From Vicinamibacteria bacterium (GTDB lineage Bacteria; Acidobacteriota; Vicinamibacteria; Vicinamibacterales; UBA2999), in contig JAICEG010000018.1 in assembly GCA_025924295.1 (NCBI GenBank), positions 1-22,914 on the forward strand: a stretch of 22,914 bases of DNA, given 5' to 3'. A model generated the notes under the pieces. The model did no database searches, was not told where the DNA came from, and was given only the letters and a program-made list of their open reading frames with translations. Shown here piece after piece: positions 15,164-22,914 of this stretch. A program made the translations under genes and the position numbers. Position 1 is the first letter of the stretch; every line of letters begins with the position of its first letter.

Positions 15164-17782
15164 ATGTCGAGAATGCTCCTTGCCAGGGCTTGTGTTCGCC
15201 GGGTTGGCCCCTGGCGGATCGGCATGTGTGCCGTCACCGTTCTGGGAGTCCTTTCGCTTCCGCGAAGCGTGGATCCCATTCACGCGGCCAGTGCGCCGCA
15301 ACAACCGTCTGCGGCTTCCGCGTCGGCGCTCTCTCCTCAACGAACTCTTCTGAACCAGTACTGCGTGGGCTGTCACAACACGCGGCAGAAGGCTCAGGGC
15401 GCGACGCCGATCGCGCTCGACGAACTGGATGTCTCGAATGTCCCCGCCCATGCCGAGCAGTGGGAGAAGGTCATTCTGAAGTTGCGGGCGGGGCTGATGC
15501 CGCCAATGGGTATGCCGCGGCCGGACGGAGCAGCAATCAACGGGCTTGCGTCGTGGCTGGAAGGCGAGATCGATCGCGCCGCGGCAAAGAGTCCGAATCC
15601 TGGCCGCACCGAACCGCTTCATCGGCTGAATCGCGCCGAGTACCAGAACGCCGTGCGCGACCTGCTGCATCTCGAGGCGGACGTCACGACGCTGCTGCCT
15701 GCCGACGATGTCAGCAGTGGATTCGACAACGTCGCGAGCGCGCTGACGATCTCTCCGACGTTGATGGATCGCTACCTGACGGCGGCGCAGAAGATCGCGC
15801 GACTGGCCCTCGGCACGCCTTCACCGGTCCCGAACGTCGATTACTTTCGACTCGCAGACGACCTGCGACAGGACGATCACCTGCCGGGGATGCCTTTCGG
15901 CACGCGCGGCGGCACACGCATTCGTTATACGTTTCCGGTCGATGGCGAATACGTGATTCGGGTGCGGCTCGCCCGGGATCTGAACGAGTCGATGCCGCCA
16001 TATGCGGATCCGCAGCAATTGGAAGTCAGCCTTGACGGCGAGCGGCTGGAGGTCTTCACGCTGGCAGCCGCGGCGCCTGCCGGCCGCGGGCGAGGTGGTG
16101 CGCCCCAGCCCGCTGCTGCTGCGCAGACGGCGCCGGCAGCGGATACGCCACCGGGCCAGCCAGTCGATGTGCAGCCACCGCGGCAGCGTCCGGGAGCGGC
16201 GCAAGCGCCGGACGTTGCACGACTGACGCCCTCGGTGCGCGAGCAGCGCAATCGGGCCGATCAGAACTGGGATGTCCGTGTCCCGGTGAAAGCCGGCGAG
16301 CATGAGATCGTCGTCGCGTTCCTGAAGAAGACCTCCGCGGTCGACGAAACGCCCCGGCTGCCGTTCCTGCGGCCGTTTCCGGCGGGCAACAACGTCCCGG
16401 AGACGCGGATGGGAGCAGCACTGCGAAGCGTTGAAATCAGCGGCCCACACGCAGCGACCGGTGTTGGTGATACGCCGAGTCGCCGCCGGGTTTTCGTCTG
16501 CCGGCCGGAAAGCAGTGAGGCCAGCCAAGTGTCGTGTGCCAGGACGATTCTCTCGACGCTGACGCGTCGTGCGTATCGGCGTCCGGTGACCGATGCAGAT
16601 GTGGAACCGTTGCTGACGCTGTATCGAGAGGGTCAGACGCAGGGGGGATTCGAAGCGGGAATCGAGCGCGCGCTGAAGCGACTGCTGGTCAGCCCTGAAT
16701 TCCTGTATCGCGTCGAGGTGGACGCGCCCGGAGCGGCGCCGAACGCACCCTACCGAATCAGCGATCTCGAGCTGGCCTCGCGTCTCTCGTTCTTTTTGTG
16801 GAGCAGCATTCCCGACGACGAGTTGCTCGAACTGGCGGTGAAGAACCGGCTCAGGGCCCCGGGAATCCTGGCCGGACAAGTGAAGCGCATGCTGGCCGAT
16901 CCGCGTTCCGAAGCGATCGTTCAGAACTTTGCCGGACAGTGGTTGTTCCTGCGCAACATCCCGCTCACAGGACCGACACCCAACGACTTTCCCGACTTCG
17001 ACGATACCCTGCGGCAGGCGTTTCGGCGCGAAACAGAACTGTTCTTCGCGAGCATCCTGCGCGAGGATCACAGCGCGCTCGATCTGCTGCGGGCCGATTA
17101 CACGTTCTTGAACGAGCGGTTGGCCCTGCATTACGGCATCCGCACTGTGAAAGGCAGCCACTTCAGGCGTGTGACGTGGCCGATCGACAGCGCGCGCCGA
17201 GGCCTGCTCGGGCATGGGAGCATTCTCACGCTGACGTCATACCCGGACCGCACGTCGCCGGTCGTCCGTGGGAAGTGGATCCTGGAAAACGTCCTCGGAA
17301 CCCCCCCGCCGCCGCCGCTGCCGGACGTGGGCGTGTTGCCGACGACCGACGGCACCGGCAAGGTTCTGTCGATGCGCGAGCGATTGAGCCGCCACCGTGC
17401 CAATCCTGTCTGTTCGAGTTGTCACTCGATGCTCGACCCGCTCGGCCTGGCGCTCGAGAACTTCGATGCCGTCGGAAAATGGCGGACGCGCGATGAATCA
17501 TCGCAGGCGATCGATGCGGCGGCGGTTCTGCCCGATGGGACCAGGGTCGTTGGACCGGAAGGGTTGCGACAGGCGATTCTCACCCGCTCCGATCGCTTTG
17601 TCGCGACGTTTACGGAGAAGCTCTTGACGTATGCGATCGGCCGGAGACTCGAGTATTCCGATGCGCCGGCCGTGCGCGAGATCCTTCGTCAGGCTGCCGG
17701 CGGCGATTTCCGGCTCGCATCCGGCATCATGCTCGGGATCGTGCAGAGCGCACCGTTTCAGATGAGGAGAGCCCAGCCATGA
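15164..17782 (+). CDS. DUF1592-type (planctomycete cytochrome-like) haem-binding protein
   Basis: 872 residues from the ATG at 15164. The frame is open back to 14930, but that stretch overlaps the divergent hydrolase and shows no signal peptide. AAGGGAGA (15143-15150) is rather far from the ATG; a second ATG at 15173 is possible. Residues 1 to about 42 form the signal peptide. Seen in order: haem c motif CVGCH (C67-H71), a PSCyt1-like domain, 'LHRLNRAEYQNAVRDLL' (DUF1587-like), and a carbohydrate-binding-like beta region interrupted by a Pro/Ala-rich linker (about 16060-16230). Next come DUF1595-like 'LTRRAYRRPVTDADVEPLL', DUF1592 'SRLSFFLWSSIPDDELLELA', DUF1588 'DRTSPVVRGKWILENVLG', a second haem motif CSSCH (C750-H754), and a DUF1585-like tail. 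It overlaps the DUF1552 gene by four bases (ATGA). It is probably a periplasmic dihaem protein acting with that partner; the substrate is unknown. Confidence 0.93.
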   Translation: MSRMLLARACVRRVGPWRIGMCAVTVLGVLSLPRSVDPIHAASAPQQPSAASASALSPQRTLLNQYCVGCHNTRQKAQGATPIALDELDVSNVPAHAEQWEKVILKLRAGLMPPMGMPRPDGAAINGLASWLEGEIDRAAAKSPNPGRTEPLHRLNRAEYQNAVRDLLHLEADVTTLLPADDVSSGFDNVASALTISPTLMDRYLTAAQKIARLALGTPSPVPNVDYFRLADDLRQDDHLPGMPFGTRGGTRIRYTFPVDGEYVIRVRLARDLNESMPPYADPQQLEVSLDGERLEVFTLAAAAPAGRGRGGAPQPAAAAQTAPAADTPPGQPVDVQPPRQRPGAAQAPDVARLTPSVREQRNRADQNWDVRVPVKAGEHEIVVAFLKKTSAVDETPRLPFLRPFPAGNNVPETRMGAALRSVEISGPHAATGVGDTPSRRRVFVCRPESSEASQVSCARTILSTLTRRAYRRPVTDADVEPLLTLYREGQTQGGFEAGIERALKRLLVSPEFLYRVEVDAPGAAPNAPYRISDLELASRLSFFLWSSIPDDELLELAVKNRLRAPGILAGQVKRMLADPRSEAIVQNFAGQWLFLRNIPLTGPTPNDFPDFDDTLRQAFRRETELFFASILREDHSALDLLRADYTFLNERLALHYGIRTVKGSHFRRVTWPIDSARRGLLGHGSILTLTSYPDRTSPVVRGKWILENVLGTPPPPPLPDVGVLPTTDGTGKVLSMRERLSRHRANPVCSSCHSMLDPLGLALENFDAVGKWRTRDESSQAIDAAAVLPDGTRVVGPEGLRQAILTRSDRFVATFTEKLLTYAIGRRLEYSDAPAVREILRQAAGGDFRLASGIMLGIVQSAPFQMRRAQP

Positions 17783-19140
17783 TCGTCATGAAGCAGGCAT
17801 TGCCACGCCGCACGTTTCTCCGCGGTATCGGCGTCACGCTCGCACTGCCCCTGCTCGACGCCATGGTCCCGGCGTTGTCCATGACGGCGAGGACTGCAGC
17901 GAATGCTCCGCGCCGACTCGGGTTCGTGTATTGCCCGAATGGCGTGTCGATGAACTTCAGCGGGATCAATTACTGGAAGCCAAAGGGCCTGGGCGAGGAC
18001 TTCGAGCTGTCGCCGATCCTGGCGCCGTTCGCGCCCTTCCGCAACCAGATGCTCGTGGTCAGCGGTCTCGCGCATCGTTCTGCCGATGCGTCCGAGGATG
18101 GCGCCAACGGTGATCACGCGCGCGGAACGAGCACGTGGCTGACCGGTGTGCATCCGAAACACACGTCGGGTGCCGACGTCTACAACGGGATCTCCGCCGA
18201 TCAGGTTGCGGCACCCGTCATCGGCAGGGACACGCCGCTGCCGTCGCTCGAGTTGAGCCTCGATCTCAACTACCTCGTCGGCAATTGCGGCAATGGATAC
18301 AGCTGCGTGTACATGAACACGCTCGCGTGGCGTTCGCCGACGACACCGCTGCCGACAGAGAACAATCCGCGCGCGGTCTTCGAGCGTCTGTTCGGCGATG
18401 GCGGAACCGCCGCTCAGCGCCTCGAGCGCGCACGTGAGAATCGGAGCATCCTCGATTCTGTCAGTGCCGACATGGCGAGGTTACAGGCAAGGCTCGGACC
18501 TAACGACCGAACGACGGTCACCGACTACCTTGATGCCGTACGTGAAATCGAACGACGGATTCAAACCGTCGAGACCAATGGACAGAAGGAACTGCCCGAT
18601 CTGGAGCGGCCGGTGGGAATTCCCGAGCGGTTCGACCAGCATGTCGGCCTGATGTTCGAGTTGCAGCGACTCGCGTTTCAGGCGGATGTCACCCGCGTGG
18701 TGACGTTCATGTTGGGACGCGAGTTGAACTTCCGCTCCTATCCGGAGATCGGCATCACGGAGGGGCACCACGGGCTCTCGCATCACAGCGACAATCCAGT
18801 GCAGATGGCGCGCTACGCGAAGCTCAATACCTACCAGGCCGAGGTGTTTGCGTCGTTCCTCGAGAGCCTGCGCGCGACTCCAGACGGCGACGGCAACCTC
18901 CTCGATCACTCGTTGCTGCTCTTTGGCGCCGGCTTGAGCAACTCGAACCTGCACACCCACTACGACCTGCCGCTGACGGTGTTTGGCGGCGGGTTCAAGG
19001 GCGGCCGTCACGTCGCGTACCCGCTCGACACGCCGATGACGAACCTGCTGCTCAGCATGCTCGACAAGGCCGGCGTGCCGGCCGAAACGCTTGGCGACAG
19101 CTCGGGTAGGCTCGTTCCAGAACTTCTCTCCGAAATCTAG
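17779..19140 (+). CDS. DUF1552 protein with Tat-type signal
   Basis: 453 residues. The ATG at 17779 overlaps the upstream stop (ATGA), with GAGGAGAG (17764-17771) seven bases before it; an ATG at 17788 is an alternative start. The N-terminus 'LPRRTFLRGIGVTLALPLL' has a twin-arginine motif, RRTFLRG. The body shows DUF1552 hallmarks: 'RRLGFVYCPNGVSMNF', 'DFELSPILAPFAPFRNQMLV' followed by VSGLAH, 'GDHARGTSTWLTGVHPK', 'PSLELSLD', 'EIGITEGHHGLSHH', and 'LLFGAGLSNSNLHTHYDLPL'. The fold is thought to be related to the DUF1501/sulfatase-like superfamily. Family members almost always sit beside DUF1592-type proteins, so the two probably form a functional pair in the periplasm. No reaction is established to my knowledge. 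Confidence 0.93.
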   Translation: MIVMKQALPRRTFLRGIGVTLALPLLDAMVPALSMTARTAANAPRRLGFVYCPNGVSMNFSGINYWKPKGLGEDFELSPILAPFAPFRNQMLVVSGLAHRSADASEDGANGDHARGTSTWLTGVHPKHTSGADVYNGISADQVAAPVIGRDTPLPSLELSLDLNYLVGNCGNGYSCVYMNTLAWRSPTTPLPTENNPRAVFERLFGDGGTAAQRLERARENRSILDSVSADMARLQARLGPNDRTTVTDYLDAVREIERRIQTVETNGQKELPDLERPVGIPERFDQHVGLMFELQRLAFQADVTRVVTFMLGRELNFRSYPEIGITEGHHGLSHHSDNPVQMARYAKLNTYQAEVFASFLESLRATPDGDGNLLDHSLLLFGAGLSNSNLHTHYDLPLTVFGGGFKGGRHVAYPLDTPMTNLLLSMLDKAGVPAETLGDSSGRLVPELLSEI

Positions 19141-19161
19141 GTAGCCGTTGAGCACGTCGTT

Positions 19162-20661
19162 ATGACAGCCACTTTTACTTACGGGCAGGCGCCGAGTCAG
19201 AGAGGTCGTGTTCCATGGGCTCTCGGTGGCGCGTTGCGTTGCTGTGTGATGCTGGTCGCCGCGCTGTTTCTGTGTACTGGGACTGCTCGCGCCGCCGATC
19301 CGCCACTCGTTGCCGCCATCAAGGCGGGTGATCTCACACGCGCTCGAACGTTGCTGCGCCAGAAGGCCAACGTGAACCAGGCAGAGGCCGACGGCACGAC
19401 GGCGCTGCACTGGGCCGTGCAGCGGGACCATCCGGAAGCGGTGGACCTGCTGCTGGATGCGGGTGCCGCGGCGCGCACGGCAAACCGGTACGGCGTCACC
19501 CCGCTCCATCTGGCCGCAATCAACGGCAGCGGCACGACGATCGAACGGCTGTTGAAGGCCGGTGCGGATTCCAATGGCGCCTTGCCAGAAGGCGAGACCG
19601 CACTCATGACCGCCGCGAGGTCCGGGAGCGTGGCGGCAGTGAAGGTACTGATCGCCCACGGCGCTGATGTGACTGCGCAGGAACGGTGGAAGGGACAGAC
19701 CGCGCTGATGTGGGCTGCCGCCGAGAATCACAGCGAGGTCGCGAAGGTGTTGATCGAAGCCGGGGCCGATGTCAACGCGCGGTCGGCAGGCGGTGTGTTC
19801 ACGCCGTTTCTCTTTGCCGTCCGCGGCGGTCATCTCGCGGCCGCCGGCGTGCTCCTCGACGCCGGCGCCGATGTGAACGCGACTCTGGCCGATGCCACCA
19901 GCGCGCTGGTTCTCGCCGTGATGAACGCGCATTACGAGCTTGCGGCAATGCTGCTGGATCGTGGCGCCAATCCGAATGCCGACGCTCAGGGGTGGACCGC
20001 GCTGCACCAGCTCGCCTGGACGCGCCGGCCGAACTACGGCTACAACCTGCCGGGCGCGGTCCCATCGGGCGCTCTCGACGGGCTCGACCTCGCGCGAAAG
20101 CTCGTGCAGCATGGCGCTGACGTCAACGCTCGCCAGAAGAGAGAGCCGCGGGACGGGAACCGGAACATGCTGAACCGGATTGGGGCGACGCCGTTCCTGC
20201 TCGCCTCCAAGGCCGTCGATCTCCCGCTGATGCGGACGCTGTTGGACGTCGGCGCCGATCCATCGTTGCCGAATGTCGACGGAACGACGCCGTTGATGGT
20301 TGCGGCGGGAGTAGGGATCTGGGCGCCTGGCGAGAGTCCTGGTACGGAGGAAGAAGCGATCGCGGCGGTGGAACTGCTGCTGGAGGTCGGCGGCGGCAGC
20401 GTGACCGATGTCGACAAGCACGGCAACACGGTGCTCCACGGCGCCGTCCTGCGCGGTGGATCCGTTCCGCTCGTGAAGCTTCTCGCCTCGAAGGGCGCAA
20501 GCGTCGACGTGAAGAACAGCAAGGGGTGGACGCCGCTGACGATCGCCGATGGAGTCGAGTACACGCCCGATATCTTCAAGCGCTATCCGGAGACCGCCGC
20601 CGTCATACGCGAGTTGATGAGGGATCGCGGCCTGCCCGTGCCGCAGCCGGCCTCGCCATAG
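19162..20661 (+). CDS. Secreted ankyrin-repeat protein
   Basis: 499 residues, starting 21 bases after the DUF1552 stop and in the same direction, so probably the third gene of the operon. The ribosome site before the ATG at 19162 is weak. Residues 1 to about 45 contain an extended n-region, a hydrophobic core ('CCVMLVAALFLCTG') and a cleavage-like 'ARAAD', indicating Sec export. The rest is about ten to eleven ankyrin repeats of roughly 33 residues, with recurring 'G-T-ALHWA', 'V-LLL-AGADVN' patterns. Examples are 'GADVNARSAGG', 'GADVNATLADA' and 'GADVNARQKRE'. The longest irregular insertions are near 'WTRRPNYGYNLPGAVPSGA' and 'GVGIWAPGESPGTEEEA'. Ankyrin arrays bind proteins; the context suggests a periplasmic scaffold for the DUF1592/DUF1552 pair, which is inference. 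The DNA shows diverged internal repeats of GGCGC(C/T)GATGT-type units. Confidence 0.9.
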   Translation: MTATFTYGQAPSQRGRVPWALGGALRCCVMLVAALFLCTGTARAADPPLVAAIKAGDLTRARTLLRQKANVNQAEADGTTALHWAVQRDHPEAVDLLLDAGAAARTANRYGVTPLHLAAINGSGTTIERLLKAGADSNGALPEGETALMTAARSGSVAAVKVLIAHGADVTAQERWKGQTALMWAAAENHSEVAKVLIEAGADVNARSAGGVFTPFLFAVRGGHLAAAGVLLDAGADVNATLADATSALVLAVMNAHYELAAMLLDRGANPNADAQGWTALHQLAWTRRPNYGYNLPGAVPSGALDGLDLARKLVQHGADVNARQKREPRDGNRNMLNRIGATPFLLASKAVDLPLMRTLLDVGADPSLPNVDGTTPLMVAAGVGIWAPGESPGTEEEAIAAVELLLEVGGGSVTDVDKHGNTVLHGAVLRGGSVPLVKLLASKGASVDVKNSKGWTPLTIADGVEYTPDIFKRYPETAAVIRELMRDRGLPVPQPASP

Positions 20662-20712
20662 CAGGGCCGTCAGGCATCGCATCGCGGCGCGGCGGGCAGA
20701 GTCGGCAACCTC

Positions 20713-21840
20713 TTACGGAGCCATCAGCCTGCCAACGGCCTTCATGCTCGGAACGTGATCCGACACTGACTTGAGGATCGCCAGCATTGGGACCGCCAGA
20801 ATCGTTCCCCATGCGCCCCATACCCACGTCCATAATAGCAAGCCGAGAAACACCGCCAGGGCGCTCATTCGTTCGGCCTTACCCATCAGCGGCGGCGTGA
20901 TCAGCCAGCCTTCGATCGACGTGATCACCAGCGCGGCGCCCGCAATCTCCAGCGCGCGGGTGACGCCGCCCCCCTCCGCGAGGCCGACCACGAACAACCC
21001 GCCCGACACGATCACCGGCCCGAAGTATGGAATCGAATTGAACACGCCCGCGAGAATGCCCCAGACAGCAGCGTTCTGCACGCCGAGCCACACGAGCACT
21101 CCCCACGTGAGCACCCCGACGAACGCAGACGTCACCAGCCGCACGAGCAGGAATCGTTCGATTTGCGAATTGATGTCGTTGACGATCCTGGTGACGGTAC
21201 GCCGCCGTTCCACATCGGCTCCGGCGATCTCGATGAGACGCGATCGGACATGGTGCCCTGATAACAACAGAAAGAAGACCATGAAGACGATCACCATGAC
21301 GTATCCGGTGAACGCGAAAACGGATTGGACACCCAGACGGAGCAGGCCAGACAGATCGGGCAGTGCGCGCGGTGCATTTTGTGCTTCCGAAGTGCCTCCG
21401 CCCGAATTGCCTGACTGGGCATTCGTGTCCCCGTTCAGCTCGTCGGCCGCCTGCCGGATGCTGGCCCCAGCTCCGCTGCCAACCTGATCCGTCACGAGCT
21501 GACGCGCTCGGGCAGCCGCAGCCGGAAGCGAGTCGATTGCCTGACGTGCCTCATCCTGCAGGCTGTAGCCGCCCCAGAACGACAGGCCGAGGAGCGTCAA
21601 TAGCAGCACAGATGTTCCCGCGACGCGCGGAAGGTGGTGTCGGGCGAGCCACGCGACAACTGGCTCGAGCGCATAACTGATCAGGAAGCCGAGAACCACC
21701 GGAATGAACATGGAGGCCGCAGCCTGAAGGAAGAAGAGAAAGGCGATGACCGCGAGTCCCCACAAGGGGATGAGATAGCGGCCATCGCTGCTGAATCCAC
21801 TCACGCGCGCACATAGTCCAAGAATGATGCCGGACGCCAC
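20713..21840 (-). CDS. AI-2E/PerM-family membrane transporter
   Basis: About 375 residues from a GTG at 21840; another GTG at 21804 is possible and neither has a clear ribosome site, so the N-terminus is uncertain. The pattern is typical of the family: two N-terminal membrane segments ('LIPLWGLAVIAFLFFLQAAA', 'IPVVLGFLISYALEPVVAWL'), a third ('SVLLLTLLGLSFWGGY'), and a soluble insert of about 70 residues rich in Gly, Ser and Asn. A further membrane segment ('FTGYVMVIVFMVFFLLL') leads to the C-terminal bundle with the conserved 'NSIPYFGPVI' and 'GWLITPPLMGKA'. Members export autoinducer-2 or act as Na+/H+ antiporters or general permeases; substrate cannot be assigned here. It is the last of three minus-strand genes, 58 bases from the preceding one, and converges on the ankyrin gene. 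Confidence 0.9.
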   Translation of the reverse strand: MASGIILGLCARVSGFSSDGRYLIPLWGLAVIAFLFFLQAAASMFIPVVLGFLISYALEPVVAWLARHHLPRVAGTSVLLLTLLGLSFWGGYSLQDEARQAIDSLPAAAARARQLVTDQVGSGAGASIRQAADELNGDTNAQSGNSGGGTSEAQNAPRALPDLSGLLRLGVQSVFAFTGYVMVIVFMVFFLLLSGHHVRSRLIEIAGADVERRRTVTRIVNDINSQIERFLLVRLVTSAFVGVLTWGVLVWLGVQNAAVWGILAGVFNSIPYFGPVIVSGGLFVVGLAEGGGVTRALEIAGAALVITSIEGWLITPPLMGKAERMSALAVFLGLLLWTWVWGAWGTILAVPMLAILKSVSDHVPSMKAVGRLMAP

Positions 21841-21898
21841 GCATGAGGTCGTGTCGGCTTCGCGGTTGGCAACTGCCGCGCCACCGGGACCGGACTAC

Positions 21899-22573
21899 CT
21901 ACACAACCGCATGCCTCAGGACGAGCTTCTTGACGGATTCAAAAGTCACGTCCGAGCCAATCGCCGCTTTCACGACATCGAGGAACCGCTGCTCACCACG
22001 AATCAGACGGCCGACGATGGTGCGAAGCTTCTTGATGACGGCATCGTCTACTGAGTCGCCGCTCAGGCCTTTCAGGGTCTCCTCGGTGACCTTGTACTGT
22101 TTCACGAGCTTCTGAACTTCGTCGGCCGTTTTCGCCACGGCTACGGCTTTGTCGAGGATCGCCTTCTCGTCGTTCGTCAGGTCGTCCCGCACGTCCTTGA
22201 GCTCCTCGATGACCGCCGCCGACACCTGCAATGCCTCGATGATCTTCTCGAACTTGAGATCGCTCTCGCTCTTGTGCAGGTCTTCGGTCACTGAGTTCAT
22301 CGCTTTCGTCGCAATCTCCAGATCCCTCTTTCGTGACGCGATCGAGGCGATCAGACGCGTGACTTCGGTTTCAAACAGGTCGTTGGCGGCGGCAACGGCA
22401 ATCTCGTCGAGGAAGTCGCATTTCCCCGGCGATGCCTTGATGAAAGCGCGCAGGTCGCTCTGGACATCACCCAACCCCTGCCCTTTGCTGGTGGCAGTGT
22501 TGGCCTGATCGAGGAGCGCGTCGAGAGCGCCTGCCCAATCAGCGATCGTGTTCAGGTGGTCGAACTTAGCCAT
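21899..22573 (-). CDS. Helical/coiled-coil protein of unknown function
   Basis: 224 residues from the ATG at 22573, with GGAG eight bases upstream. I do not recognise a family. There is no signal peptide or membrane segment, so it is probably cytoplasmic. The sequence is almost entirely predicted helix: Ala/Leu/Lys/Glu/Asp-rich with heptad-like stretches such as 'LIASIASRKRDLEIATKAMN', 'LKFEKIIEALQVSAAVIEEL', 'KAILDKAVAVAKTADEVQKL' and 'VIKKLRTIVGRLIRGEQRFL'. It holds a single Cys (in 'GKCDFLDE'). It follows the partial upstream gene by 35 bases and precedes the transporter by 58 bases, so the three may be one transcript. Its amino-acid composition (low Arg, high Lys/Asp/Val) differs from the Arg-rich neighbours, though its stop and ribosome site look normal. 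Confidence 0.75.
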   Translation of the reverse strand: MAKFDHLNTIADWAGALDALLDQANTATSKGQGLGDVQSDLRAFIKASPGKCDFLDEIAVAAANDLFETEVTRLIASIASRKRDLEIATKAMNSVTEDLHKSESDLKFEKIIEALQVSAAVIEELKDVRDDLTNDEKAILDKAVAVAKTADEVQKLVKQYKVTEETLKGLSGDSVDDAVIKKLRTIVGRLIRGEQRFLDVVKAAIGSDVTFESVKKLVLRHAVV

Positions 22574-22608
22574 GACTGCTGCTCCGTTGAAAAATGTCGT
22601 GCACTTGA

Positions 22609-22914
22609 TTACGCGGTCACCGCCTGGCCCTCCGTGAAGGCTGCATGCACATCCCTGACGGCTGCGAAGAACGCCGCGAAATCAGGAGGCTCGTTCTTAT
22701 CGAGCGCTGCCTTCAGCTTGCCGTGCGCCGCGGACCACGCCTTCACCGCGATCTGTGCCTTCGTGAACGTGGCGATCCCGACTCTCCTGGATGTATTCAA
22801 GTCGGTCTCGCGTTGAACGAACTCACGGTATCGGTCGCGATACGAGGCGAGGTGCGCCTGATGACGCTTCACCGCTTCCATCCAGTGCGCCTCTCGCATT
22901 TCGAGGTTGGATGC
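22609..22914 (-). CDS. Helical protein of unknown function, 5' end probably beyond the window
   Basis: The frame is open from the right edge to a TAA at 22611-22609 (102 residues visible, beginning ASNLEMREAHW). An ATG at 22899 lies in frame, but no ribosome site precedes it and the upstream codons read as plausible protein, so I treat the gene as truncated by the window. The visible part is strongly helical, with 'HQAHLASYRDRYREFVQRET' and 'VKAWSAAHGKLKAALDKNEP' followed by 'DFAAFFAAVRDVHAAF'. There are no membrane segments. It is 35 bases upstream of the other helical protein and likely shares its transcript. I do not recognise the family. Confidence 0.65.
   Translation of the reverse strand, partial: ASNLEMREAHWMEAVKRHQAHLASYRDRYREFVQRETDLNTSRRVGIATFTKAQIAVKAWSAAHGKLKAALDKNEPPDFAAFFAAVRDVHAAFTEGQAVTA

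Noticed and set aside
15821..17215. 464-residue minus-strand frame inside the second DUF1592 gene
   Set aside because: Antisense shadow with no domain signature; the sense frame carries two CxxCH motifs and DUF blocks in order.
19380..20580. Apparent tandem DNA repeats
   Set aside because: They are diverged ankyrin codon repeats within a coding frame, not a CRISPR array or satellite.
18481..20682. 733-residue minus-strand open frame across the DUF1552 and ankyrin genes
   Set aside because: Both plus-strand genes have clear family motifs and fill the region. The antisense product is low-complexity and spans a gene junction.
20662..20712. Possible terminator between the ankyrin gene and the AI-2E gene
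   Set aside because: Only imperfect GC-rich complementarity is visible, with bulges and no T-run, so I do not call it.

Overview
The window is a GC-rich, densely coding bacterial chromosome segment. Its gene content points to Acidobacteriota, most likely a Vicinamibacteria-type soil organism. The basis is two Oar-like TonB-dependent receptors with an N-terminal carboxypeptidase-regulatory domain, two very large DUF1587/DUF1592/DUF1588/DUF1585-type haem-binding proteins (one with a DUF1552 partner), a secreted 'WGDPDLQG' protein, and strong Shine-Dalgarno sites. This assignment is inference; no rRNA or other marker gene is present. No tRNA, rRNA, CRISPR array, transposase, integrase or phage gene was seen, and no gene-free stretch exceeds 300 bases.

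Layout. (1) 1-2163, minus: a DUF1592-type cytochrome-like protein, cut by the left edge. (2) 2342-7750, plus: a secreted protein of unknown function, a TonB-dependent receptor, and a Tat-exported MmgE/PrpD-family protein that starts 7 bases after the receptor stop. (3) 7867-10728, plus: a second, paralogous TonB-dependent receptor closed by a clear intrinsic terminator. (4) 10874-13946: two divergently transcribed CapA-fold proteins around an intergenic inverted repeat. (5) 14089-15042, minus: a membrane-anchored or secreted alpha/beta hydrolase. (6) 15164-20661, plus: an apparent operon of a second DUF1592-type protein, a DUF1552 protein (4-base overlap) and a secreted ankyrin-repeat protein. 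(7) 20713-22914, minus: an AI-2E/PerM-family membrane protein preceded by two helical proteins of unknown function, the first cut by the right edge.

Nearly everything appears to act in or outside the cell envelope. Export signals (Sec or Tat) or membrane segments are seen in all genes except the two helical ones at the right edge. A reasonable reading, as inference, is that the receptors import unknown ligands, with the PrpD-like protein, the WGDPDLQG protein, the CapA-fold proteins and the hydrolase acting on envelope or imported substrates. The DUF1592/DUF1552/ankyrin set looks like a periplasmic haem-protein module of unknown chemistry. Three families (DUF1592, TonB receptor, CapA) each occur twice. 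The most unusual non-coding features are palindromes in the two convergent gaps near 10.8 kb and 14.0 kb, which share a 10-base lead-in.
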